Source of the DNA: Anodontia alba
Taxonomy: Eukaryota; Mollusca; Bivalvia; Lucinida; Lucinidae
Assembly: GCA_964016985.1 (NCBI GenBank)
Contig: OZ024831.1
Location: 25,331,948 to 25,395,947 of the forward strand
Reading direction: 5' to 3'
DNA: 64,000 nt
Below, piece after piece: positions 48,301 to 61,400 of this stretch (positions within the stretch are counted from its first letter, which is position 1; every line of letters begins with the position of its first letter). Position numbers and translations under genes: made by a program. The notes under the pieces were generated by a model. That model made no database searches, was not told the origin of the DNA, and saw nothing but the letters and a program-made list of their open reading frames with translations.

Positions 48301-51300
48301 AGGCGTACAACTACCAAATGTTGCATAGTGCTTCTCCTAGATGTACTGACTCGGCAGATACCTTGACCCAGTGACCTTGACCTATATTTTGCCCTCCAGT
48401 GACTTTGACACATTTTGCGTCGACGTTTGATATCTCCTCAACTATAAGGCCTACAACCATCAAACCTTGCAAAGTGCTTCTTCTCAATGTACTGACTCAG
48501 CAGATACCTTGAGCTGGTGACCTTGACCTATATTTTGGCTGCGGTGACTGACATAATTTACGTCAACGTTCCAGATCTCCTTAAGTGTAAGACCTCTACC
48601 CACCAAACCTTGCATAGTGCCCATCCTAGATGTACTGACTTGGCAGGTAGCTTGACCCGGTGACCTTGACCTATTATTTGCGCTTCAGTGCCTTTTACAC
48701 ATTTTACATCGATGTTCAATATCTCCTTAACTATAAGGCCTACAACAATCAAACCTCGCATAGTGCTTCTCCTCAATATACGGACTCAGCAGGTACCTTG
48801 ACTGGGTGACCTTGACCTATGTTTCGTGCTCCATTGACTTTTACACCTTTTACGTCGCCCTTCAATATGTCCTCAACTGTAAGGCCTTCAACCACCAAAT
48901 CTTATATAGTGCTTCTTCTAGATGTACTGACTTGGCAGGTACCTTGACCTGGTGGCCTTGACCTATATTTTGCTCTCCAGTGACTTTGACACATTTTATG
49001 TTGATGTTTGGTATCTCCTCAAATATAAGACCTACTACCACTAAACCTTGCATAGTGCTTTACCTCATTGCACTGGCTTGGCAGGTACCCTGACCCAGTG
49101 ACCTTGACCTATATTTGACACATTTTACGTTGATGTTTGATAACTCTTCAACTATAAGGCCTACAACCACCATACCTTGCATAGTGCTTCTCCTTGATGT
49201 ACTGAATTAGCAGGTACCTTGACCCGTGACCTTGACCTATATTTCACGCTCCAGTGACTTTTACACATATTACGTCTACGTTCCATTATCATTGGGCTGT
49301 ATAATACGAAAAGTCAGTGCTGAAGATATAGCCATTAGAGGGAATGGCACTGGCCTGGAATATATGTGCCCCACTAGGCACTTTGTCTACATTTTTTATT
49401 TAGCCCAGTTTTCCAACTAAGCACTGCTAAGAATGAAATAAACTTATTTAATAACCACGTTCTGATTGTGGCACCTATGACTTTTGCCCCGGCAGGTGCG
49501 ATGACGCCTTCCGCGGAATTCTTGTTTCGATATAGGAAGAAAGCCAGGACTTATCTATGTATAAAAACTGTATAGCAGATATGCATACATGTACATTGCA
49601 TTTGCAAGAACCTGCACGTTTTTATGGAGTCCCAGTTGATACTTAACGATTTCTAAGTAAGGGACATATAAAACCTTGTGTAGTCAGGTTGAATCATAAA
49701 AAAAGAAAGAAAAAATACCCCAAAACAGAAAGCAGAATGTTTATTTTTGCATGCAATTATGCAAACATGACATCATTAGTGACACTACGGTTGTTTTCCA
49801 CATTTAAGGGAGAGTACCCTGTTTTCCTGTCTGACACAAAGTTTTAAATTTCACATGCAAACTGCGTTTCAAGTAAAGCTATAGCCAATATTAGAAGGTA
49901 TACAGAAATGGATTAAAGAAATTTTCTTTTGTTATCCATTATGACTGCTCAATAAACCTGTAAGGAAACATTTGATTGCAAATTTTATGATACCATTTTG
50001 AATGACACATTTTTAATTTTACCAAAATCGGGCATTCATGCTTATGGATTTTCAATAAAAAATATTTGTATAGGACCCTGTATTGTACTTATGTAAGTCT
50101 TAAACATGCATGTTGAGGGGAATTGCTGCACATTTCTTAATGTCTATGATTTCAAAACCTTTGTTGACGAACACTACTTTGTAAGAATGTATGAAGACCA
50201 AACATAATATTTGACGTAATTTCTGCAAACAAAATGTTTATTAAAATTTCATAAAGTACACAGCATTTTACAAAATGCAACAAGAATTTTAAACAGTCAG
50301 TGCTAATTTATATTCAGACATCAACTGTACAGATTAATTTATTGCGAGTTGGGTATACATTGGTAGTATTTTACTCGTTAGTATGCACATGTGTACTATA
50401 TGCTTAATAGAACTCAGTTGCTTGGCAAAACTCTAAGCTGGTATCATGCAAAATGCATGCGTATTGGTTTTGCATTGCTATACAGGGGTTTTGTATGAAC
50501 CAATATCCTAGCTTTATATACAAAAATTCAGCCATATATCTTTCCGATGCTAGGGTTACATTTTTTTTGCAAGTCCCCACATGGATACCAATGTACGCTG
50601 GTTTTAACATTTCACGGAGACAATTTTTCAAAAATTGGCAATTTATCCTTGTCATGCAGTTTAAATTAAGATGCCTCACCCACATCATTATCAGCCAATC
50701 AGATTACTTGATCCAGGTTGCTGATACAGTCATATAATGAATCACAAACAGTGCAGATTCAGATCAGCAAACTGATTTGAATCTACACTCTTTTCAAAGG
50801 CGAGCATCAGGACAAAGGTTAACATGTTAAGGAAAATTCTGATAACTGGAATTTAATGTCTCCACATATGCTCAGTGTTAATCAGTAATAGACAGTTATT
50901 GAGATATTGATTAGTTTCTGTGTTCAAACACTTTGGTACATTATAAATTTTATCTGCAGACATCCAGGCCCAAGTCATAGAGTTCTGAAGATTCAGTGTC
51001 TTAGATAAGGTTTTAAGCTATTGGGTATTTTAAGCTGTTTTTGCCCACCCATTTCTTTTTGAATTGGGTAATGGTATATGGCTTTTTCTTTCAATGGGTG
51101 CAAGAATTGCTGATATTTGGATTTGGGTATTTACCCCATACATTTAATTTGAATTGCTTTTTCAGAAATTTTAATTCAGTAAATACCACCCCCTCATCCC
51201 ACCAAAAAAAAAAAAAGCAGCTTATCTAAGGCACTGCAGAATTTCTTGTTTTTGTTTGAGTTTAGCAAATAACATATAATTATTTAAGGGAAATGGATAC

Positions 51301-54300
51301 ACCTCCAAGGGAAATAACTCTGGCATGAAATATTTGATTGCAGCTTCTCTTAAAGGAAACAGTTTGCTTCCAATAGGAGGCAACTCACTGTCGACCAAAG
51401 TTGTCTCCTGTCTCACTGGGTTTCTCTTAAAAAACAATTTGCTACCTGAGAGAGTAAATGCTTCCCTTTCAGAGTACCACTTGTAGTAGGAATGTCATTT
51501 GCTGGTTGCAAAATTTGATTCCCTTAGCAAAACGATGCAAAATCTTCCAGGTTTCTCCAAGTACATTGTACCTTTATTTACGTTTTAATCCTATATTTTA
51601 TGCCATATGACATTCTTTTGCCTCATTACTAATACATAGCGCTTGATAGGTGGTTGTATCCAGATAAGGCATTGGTGGCTCAGTTGGATGCACCGTCCGA
51701 CTGGAGCCCAGGTCAAGCAACATTTTTTCGTGGAGATTGATCATGAAATATTTTCTACAGTCATTCTCTACCTTCCGCTGATTCAAGAAGGGCAGTTGTC
51801 AGTTTCTGGTGAAAGAATGTGCACAATACTGGTTAACCGCTTAGAGGACTAAGCCTGCCTAGTAAACGTGTGGTTAGGTAAACTGACCGTGCTCGACATG
51901 ACCCCATTGGGTTGACTGGGCCTAAAACCTCAACACAAACAAACAAACAAATCAAGATAATATTTTTATAACTTCTCCAAGAAACCATATGTTGAGGGTA
52001 CTCATTAGAAGTGCCTCATCAAGGCACTTCTAATGAGTACCCACAACATATGTTTTCATGGCATAATAAGTAAAATATTGCTTCATTTTGGTTGAAAAAA
52101 AGTGCCTTATCTGGAGCCATGGTAAAAGTTTTGTTTCTCCATATTTCAGGGATGAACTTTGCTCCAGCACTTGCCGCAGATATTCCTTCACCAAATGCAA
52201 ACGAGTCATCTACATCTTCATCAGTCCTGGAGTCCCTCTTGTCCCCATGGTTAATGGCAGTACCAAGGAATAGACGAAGTGTAGAAAAGAGGCGCAAGAG
52301 GCGGTTTGGTTACCCATGGTTTCAGCAGACATACTTGAAGAAGAATATTATTGTTTGTTTGAACTGTGGACATCACCATGAGGCAGATACTATATGCGGT
52401 GGGTATTCCAATATAAAACAGAGTATCACTGGCACGGCCAGCCTTGGTGGCTCAGTCAGATACATGGTGGGGTAGTCAAAATGGTCCTTATCCACTGACC
52501 AGGGAGGCTGTCATGTCCATATATGGAAAGAAAGCATAACCTTACCAAAAACATTTTATTTAAACTGAATCTTGGTGATTATTAATTGGGTTGATCCTGT
52601 GTTGACCCTTCACTTTTTATGAAATCAGAAAAGGTCAGATTTGCTTCCTTATGTATTTCTATAGGAAGAAATTTGAACTGTCAATATCTGTAATTATGAA
52701 GGAGAAAGGAAGCAACTTACAACACATGAACAAGGTAGCAAAAGCCTTCAGTTGCTGTCAGTATTTGGCCACCTTTTCTACTTACTGTACTTGTCCTGAA
52801 ATTTGAAATAGTCCATTCTGCTACTTGATGTGTCTAAAATATTGCTGTATGCATGGCAAACAGTGTAGACCCTTATCAGATGCCACATTTTGTGGCATCT
52901 GATTTGGGTCTACACTGTTTGCAAAGGTCTATCTGTCCCAGTGAGTTATTACAGGACCTAGTCTTATGTCTAAAATATAAATGGCAGACAGTAAAGACCC
53001 TGATCAGACACATTTTGTGGCATCTGATCTCTCTACACTGTTTGATCAGGCCTGTAGACCTGATAGGTTGTGGCAGACACCTGCCCAAGAAAAGTGTGAG
53101 TAGGTTAACTGATTGACTGGACATGACCTTAACTGTGTTGACTGGGTGGTAAAACACCGACTCAAATCACATTTATTGCAGACACATCTGCAATTTTGTC
53201 TGTGTGTCTGTCTGCATCTACATTACATGAAATGTGATAAAAAAAATCACCTGGAGATTGCTTGCCCCTGCCTCTGGGCTATATACATAGTGTATTACGC
53301 TCATTTTCAATAAGTAGATCCATTTGGAGAAAACAGACCATGAAAATAAAAATAAAAAAAAAAACAACATTTATTTTTTAATTATAGAAATCTCTTAATG
53401 TATTTCACTGCTACTGTCCTTTTGACATCACTTGGAAAGATGCTTTTTTGCTTGGTGTTATATTTTAAAAGAAAATATTTTGTTCTGATTGATCATACCT
53501 TATTCCAAACTGTTTGTATTTTCTGTTTCTGTATTTGTTTTCCAAAATTTAACCTAAAATTTACAGCCAAACAATTAGTCTGACCTATGCAGTTTCTATA
53601 ATAAAGTGATTTTTTAAAATATTTATCTATGAAAACACTTTTATGTACCCCCACCAGAGGCAGGGACATATTATTTTAAGTGCTGATCCTGACAGCGTCG
53701 GCATCGGCATAGCCTCTTATTTGTACTCTATCTCCTTAATGAAAGGATGGATTTTGGCCAAACTTGCACAAATTTATCATTGGATAAACGCTGATTAGAT
53801 TTTGGTGACCTTGACCCCATTTTCAAGGTCACATGAGGGCTTAGATTGTTGGAAAATGACTGGAAAATGGCTTGTCTGCACCCTATCCTGAAGGAATAAG
53901 TGGGTTTTGACCAAACTTGCACATCAATAATGGTGGGACATGTAAAAGAACTGATTAGATTTTGGTGACCTTGTCCCCATTTTCCAGGTCACATGAGGGC
54001 TTAGATTGGTTGAAAATGGCTTGTCTGCACCATATCTCCTGAATGAATGGATGGATTTTTATCAAACTTGTACATGAATATTGTTGAGACATGGAAACAA
54101 ACAAATTGGATTTTGGTGACCTTGACCCCATTGTCAAGGTCACACTATGTCTCAGATTTTAGGAAAATGGCTTGTCTGCACCCTGTCTCCTGGAGGAATG
54201 GGTGGATTTTGACCAAACTTGCACAGCTATATTGTTGGCACATGCAAATGAACTGATTATATTTTGGTTACCTTGACCCCATTTTCAAGGTCACATGAGG

Positions 54301-55443
54301 GCTTAGATTGTTGGAAAATGGCTTGTCTGCACCCTATCTCCTGAAGGAAAGAATGGATTTTGACCAAACTTGTAAATCAATATTGTTGTGATATGGAAAA
54401 GAACTGGTATTGTTATGACATGGAAAAGAACTGAATTTTGGTGAACTTGACTCTATTTTCAAGGTCACACAAGGGCTTAGATTGTTGGAAAATGGCTTGT
54501 CTGCACCCTCTCATAAAGGAATGGATGGATTTTGACCAAACTTGCACAGCTGTATTGTTGTGACATGGAAAAGAAATGATTAGGTTTTAGTGACCTTGAC
54601 CCCATTTTCAAGGTCACAGGAGGGCTCAGATTGTTGGAAAATGGCTTGTCTGCACCCTATCTCCTGAATGAATAGATGGATTTTGACCAAACTTGCACAT
54701 CTATATTGTTGAGACAGGGACATGAACTGATAAGATTTTGGTGACCTTGACCCCATTTTTAAGGTCACACGAGGGCTTAGATTTTGGGAAATAGCTTGTC
54801 TGCACCCTGTCTCATGAAGGAATGGACGAATTTTGAACAAACTTACACAGCTATATTGTTGTGACCTTGATCCCATTTTTGAGGTCATACAAGGTCTTAG
54901 CACAGATATATTGTTGGGACATGGACTGATTTGATTTGGGTACCTAATTATAGCTACCATAAAATGACTTACATTATAACAACGAAAAGTACTGCTGAGA
55001 GACCATGTGAAACCCAGTTGTTCTAAGACTATATTTTACTGATATCAGCATTGTGATTGAATTCATATTTGTAGCTGATTACTGGGCATCTTACAGGTTT
55101 CATGCAAGTTCACTGTCATAAAGAAAGGTATATATTCATCTTGGGGAAGGTGAGGAGGTGCAAGAGATACATTGACACCTAATCTTTAATTTTATCCCAC
55201 AAAAATACTAAAATTATTATTGCACCCCCACACCCTACCCAAATCAACCACACACACACACTAAGAAGAGAAATTAAAGGTACAATATGTCTTTTCAAAC
55301 TCATTAGTGGGGGACATACGTTTTCCTCTGAAAACACTGTTCTAGTTTTATTTTTCTTTGCTGATTTTTGATTTTAATTGTTGATATTTTATAACAATAT
55401 TGTGAAAATTTCAGAAAATTTGAAAAAAAAACAAAAAAACACA

Positions 55444-55478
<35 letters not shown>

Positions 55479-58400
55479 ATACAAAAAAAACAGAACTTGT
55501 TGAAAATCTGTCTGCAGTTTTTACGTCAAAGTTTTTTTTAGACCTTATATTTTCTAAATCCTGAGATGGATTTTGTTTATATTTGGTATGATTATAGATG
55601 TTGGTCCAAATTGTATTGGGCACTATCCACACCCCTGCTTATGACCTAGAGATCAAGGTCATGGACATAGAAATTTTATGTTAAAGTTGTGCATCAAAGA
55701 TTTTAAAGTCTCTTAATTTCTAAATCCTTCTATGGATTTACTTTATATTATTATAGCTATTTGTCCAAAATTTTACTCGACAATATTCCCACTATCCCCA
55801 CCCCTGCTTATGATCTAAAAGTCAAGGTCACAGACTTAGAAATTATGTTAAAGTTTCTAAGATCTCTTTATGTCTAAATCCTTGCGTGGATTTACTTTAT
55901 GTTTGGCATGATTATAGATATTGGTCCAAAATTTTAATCAGCGCTCTCACCACCCTTCGGCACTATCCTTGACCTAGAGGTTAAGGTCAGGGACTTAGAA
56001 ATTTTATCTTAAAGTTTCACCTCAAAGTTCTTAAGATCTTGTATTTTCTCAGCTAATTTTCAAATCATACTATTCAATTTGTTTATGTATACAGATAGCT
56101 ACAGAAGATGTTCTTCATACAAAATTACCATCACCCCCCCCCAACTCCCTTCCCCTCCCACACACTCCCCTCTGATCTGGATTTTAAGGTCATAGCCTAA
56201 TTCTTAAGATCTTGTATTTTCTCAGCTAATTTTCAAATCATACTATTCAATTTGTTTATGTATACAGATAGCTACAGAAGATGTTCTTCATACAAAATTA
56301 CCATCACCCCCCCCCCCCCCCTCCCCCCAACTCCCTTCCCCTCCCACACACACCCCTCTGATCTGGATTTTAAGGTCATAGCCTTATTTTTTTATTTGAT
56401 TGACAAGCGTGAATTCAGGTGAGCTATCCTGTCTGGTGACAGGTCTTGTTTAAAAACCAATGAATAGAATAAAACTTTTCGTGCATAGGTAGGTATGACA
56501 AATGATCTAACAATAAATCATGTCAGAAGTTTGCAAGTTTACTTCTTGTATGTAAAGTGCCAGACAAAAACTACATTCTGAAAGATATCAATAGCAGACT
56601 AGGTATCTAATAAATTACTATATTCCATTATATAAGTTACCTCCCTTAGTCTGTTTTAACTACAGACTTACCAACTACATGTACATGACTACAGTGACAG
56701 GCTACCAACAGGTTTTGTACTTTCTGGTATACTAACAGTCTTGAAAGACAAGTGGATAACCTGTAGAGAGACCATCTTGGTTAGACTGCACAAATGCCCT
56801 GTAAGGCTGGCACAATTAATCGGATAATCGATTAATTGATCGATAAAAAAATGATTATCATTACAGATTTGCTAATAATCAATCATTTGATTTCTATGTC
56901 TGTTACTTCACCATATTTACCCTTAGTATTCAGACACCTCAACTCCTTACCACACTTTATCTAAAATTTGAACAAGTCAAATTTACTACCCACTGTTATG
57001 TCTAAAATAGCTGGGTGAGTGGCAAACAGTGTAGACCCTGATGAGACGCCGCGTTTGCGGCGTCTCATATGGATCTACACTGTTTGCTCCGGCCCGTCTG
57101 GCCAAATATGTCGGTAAAGTATAACATATGGTAAGAGTCATACTCAGACAGACAGGTAAAATTATGACCAAATCTTCAGTGATTACTAATTGATTATCGA
57201 TCACAATGGCAGGACTGATAATCAATTATCTTTTCAGCTCTGATTAGCCAGCCCTACTGATCTGGGCCTGCATTGCCAGCATGTGTGATAAAGGTTACTT
57301 TCTTGTGTTGCAACTGGTTTTAATGAAGTGTAAATCACCCTTTTCCTGCAAGAGATCAGCGAACTTGTTAAGGAGTATTTGGTTACAGGGCCCAGTTGTT
57401 CAAAACTAACATTTTGTTAGTTAACATATTGTTAAAAATTTTATCATTAAATTTGGCATATACGCTAATATTTTTTTCAGCAAAAATACCTGTGAATTAG
57501 ATATTGTACTTACTAAAACTGTTAACATTTTGACCACTAACAAGCTTGTGAAGTTAAATCGCTTTGAACAAATGGGCCCAGGTATATTGTCACACCTGCT
57601 TTAGCATGGGTGACTTAGGCATGCAAGTTTCTGTCCATTTATTCATCCGTACGTCTGTTCATCCATCCATCAACATTTACCCTGGGTGTCTTGTGAGTGC
57701 AACTCCTCTTACAGTTTTGTACAGATCGTTTTGAAACTTTGCGTGTGTTTTATTCATGGTATGAGGATGTTTATGCAGTTTGGATATAATTGTTAGGTCA
57801 TTTTTGTCACTTTTTCCACATTGTGATATTAGTCATTTTAACCCTTCTATATATAAACAGTGGGTATCTGTTGTGAGTGCAACTTCTCTTACAGTTTTGT
57901 ACTGATCATTTCGAAACTTTGCATGTCTTTTTTTCATGGTATGGGGATGCGCATGTGGTCTTTTTTAAACTTTGCACATGTTTTCTCCATAGTCCGAAGA
58001 TGTGCATATGCTTTTGATATAATCCTTGCATTAATTTTTGTCACTTTTTTCTACTTTGTGAACTTTGTCATTTTCTGACCTCAGATATATAGACAGTGTG
58101 TACCTTGTAATTGCAACTCCTCATACAATTTTATACCGGTGTCTTTGAAGTTTTGGACATGTTTTCTCCAGGGTCTGCAGATGTGCATGTGGTTTGGATA
58201 TCATTTTTAAATATATTTTTGTCACTTTTTCCACTTTAATTTGTCATTTTCTTACCTCAGATTTTATGAAAGTGTATAGACTGTGGGTACCTTTTGATCA
58301 CAACTTCTCATGTGCATGTGCTTTTGATGAAATTCCTATATTAATTTCTTCTACCTGAAATAAACATCACTTTGTGGGGCAGGGGCTTGTGGGGTGGGGG

Positions 58401-61400
58401 TGCAGGTGCAACATCAACTTCACCAACGTGCAACCTATATTTATCTTATAATGTATTATGCCCCCCCCCCCCCACCCCTCTCCACCTTTTGGTGGTGGGA
58501 CATATTGTTTTTGGGACAGATCCCCTTGGTGTCGGTGTTGGCGTAAAACTTCTTGTACGCTGAGTAACTTGAAACGCTTTGAAATATTTTGATGATATGT
58601 GGTAAAAATGTAGAACAGGACTAGATGATGTATCGCGTACAAGAATGATAACTCTGGCATTCTTATTTTTGGAGTTATTTCCCTTTGTTTTGTTTAAAAT
58701 TGATTTCGTGTCTGCTCTGTAACTTGAATACTCTTCGGAATATTTTGATGGTAGAAATGTAGAACAACATACAAGACGATAATGACAAATTTGCCTTTTT
58801 TACTTTTAGTGTTATCTCCCTTTGTTATATTTGAAAGAGATTATGCATTGATTTCATGTCTGCTCTGTAAAGTCGAACACCCTTTGGTATATTTTGATGA
58901 TACTTGGTAGAAATGTAGAACAGGACAAGAAGATGTGTCCCGTACAAAAATGACAAATCTGGCTTTCTAACTTTTGGAGTTATTTCTCTTTGTTTTGTTT
59001 GAAATAGATTTCGTGTCAGCTCTGTAACTCGAATACCCTTTAGAATATTTGATGATACGTAGGAGAAATGTAGAACAGGATAAGATAACCTGTTATGTAT
59101 AAGAATGACAACTCTGGCTTTCTTAATTTTGGAGTTGTCTCCCCTTCTTGTGTTTGAATTTGATTTTGTGTCCGCTCTGTTACTCCAATACCCTTAGGAT
59201 TATTTTAATTTTACTCAGTAGAAATGTACAACAGGATGAGACAAAGTGTTGCATACAAGAACGACAACTCTGGCTTTCTTTCTTCTGGAGTTATCTTCCC
59301 TTCTTGTATTTGAATTTTGTTTTGTGTCTGCCCTGTAACTTGAATAACCTTCACAATATTTTGATGATACTTGGTAGAAATATAGAACAGGACAAGACAA
59401 AGAATTGCCTACAAGAATTACAGCTCTGGCGATGTTTCAGAGAAGATGGGTGGGGTGGGGACATTTGTTTTTTGTTTTTTTTTTCTAAAAAAAACCTTTT
59501 CTAGTGTCTCCATAAAAACAACATATTTTGTGGGTACCCTTTAGAGTACCTCGGTACGGTGCTTCTAATGAGTACCTACAACATACATTTTCATTGAGAA
59601 ATAAGACGAAATATGACAGAATTATAACCTAATTCTCCTCCTTAACAAAGCCTCAGACCCCGCCCCCAACAACCCCTCCCCCCAAAAAAAACAATGACAA
59701 ACATTAAAAAAACAACAACAATGAAAAAATACAACACTGTTCTGGTTTGCACATATTCTAAAGAGTGCTGTATTTATCCTAAATATTGAGACACATTAAC
59801 TCCTCACATTATTGTTTTATGGCCCAGTCAACCCAATGGGGTCATGTCGAGCATGGTCAGTTTACGTAACCACACTTTTACTGGGCAGGCTAAGTCCTCT
59901 AAGCGGTTAACCAGTATTGTGCCCATTCTTTCACCAGAAACTGACAACTGCCCTTCTTGAAACAGCAGAAGGGAGAGAATGACTGTAGAAAATATTTCAT
60001 GATCAAATCTCCACGAAAACATGTTGCAGACCCAGCGGGGGTCGAACCCGCAACCTCCTGATCACCAGTCAGATGAGCATCCAACTGAGCCACTGAGGCC
60101 AGCAACTCCTCACCTTACATATCCTTGAATTTAAACTTCTATTTTTCTACCTGTTTATCTGGTAATCAGGTGAAGAATACAGAGCCATCTTGGTCATCTT
60201 GTTGGGTAGATGTACCATATTTACCATAATTATTGGGGCATAAAGGCCAGGGCCCAGTTGTTCAAAGCTAACGATGCCGTTAGTTAACGATTCGTTAAAA
60301 TTTATATCGAGTGATACGCAAATTTGTTGAAATATTTTGATGAAAAAATGTGAGTAGCTTTTGCAGTGCAAAAGCTTCTCACATTTTTTCAGCAAAAAAT
60401 ATCAGAATATTGTGTATTGAATCCGCTAAAGCAGTTAATGAAATGACCCTTAACGAGCTCGTTAAGCTAACGACGCTTTGAACAACTGGGCCCTGAGAAA
60501 CAGTGTAGACCTGAGAAACAGTGTAGACTGGCCTCGGTGGCTCAGTTGGATGCGCCATCCGACTGGAGACCAGGAAGTCGCGGGTTCAACCCCCGCCGAG
60601 GTCGGCAACATTCTTTCGTGGAGATTGATCATGAAATATTTTCTACGGTCATTCTCTCCCTTCTGCTGATTCAAGAAGGGCAGTTGTCAGTTTCTGGCGA
60701 AAGAATGTGCACAATACTGGTTAACCGCTTAGAGGACTAAGCCTGCCCAGTAAATGTGTGGTTAGGTAAACTGACTGCGCTCGACATGACCCCATTGGGT
60801 TGACTGGGCCGTAAAACCCAACAGTGTAGACCCTGGCATCTAATCAGTATCTAACTGGTTTGCCACTCATCGAGCATTTATTAAAGATTTCAGCATGTAA
60901 TAAAATGGGCACTCATATTTTAGGACAAGTATGGTAAGAAGTTAATGTTCTACATGCTCGGTAAACAGTTCAGCAGATGACAGTTAGATATATTTTCTTT
61001 TCTTCCCAAAGAAAATAGACTTTGGCATTTCATGCAGATTGTCTCCTTAGTAGACAATTTGCATGAAATGTCAGTCTATTTTCTGGGAAAAAAAAGAAAA
61101 AAATATCACAAATTTGTAATCTGCTGAATTGGCCCAGGGTGTGGTAAAGGTTAACGCTTAAAATGCCAAGAAAACCTGCATCTGAAAATGTCGTCTGTTT
61201 ATGTCATCTGCTGAATATTCTTGCAAACTTTTCAAACCTATATCAGACTGCTCCTCTGATCTGGGTCCACACTGTTTGCAAAAATGACTTTTAAAATCAC
61301 AAGCAGATGACAAAGCTGACGACAATTATTGTGAATGGCAGTTTAAGGGTTAAGTTGTTCCAATTTTTAGGGTAAATAGGATATGTTGCTTTCAGGTAAT

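Noticed and set aside
59148..59504. 118-codon open frame
   Set aside because: It spans two units of the 160-bp tandem array and shows the repeat twice in its translation.
60530..60610. tRNA gene
   Set aside because: Boxes A and B and the acceptor stem are tRNA-like, but the sequence continues into a SINE body and is repeated around the window with target duplications.
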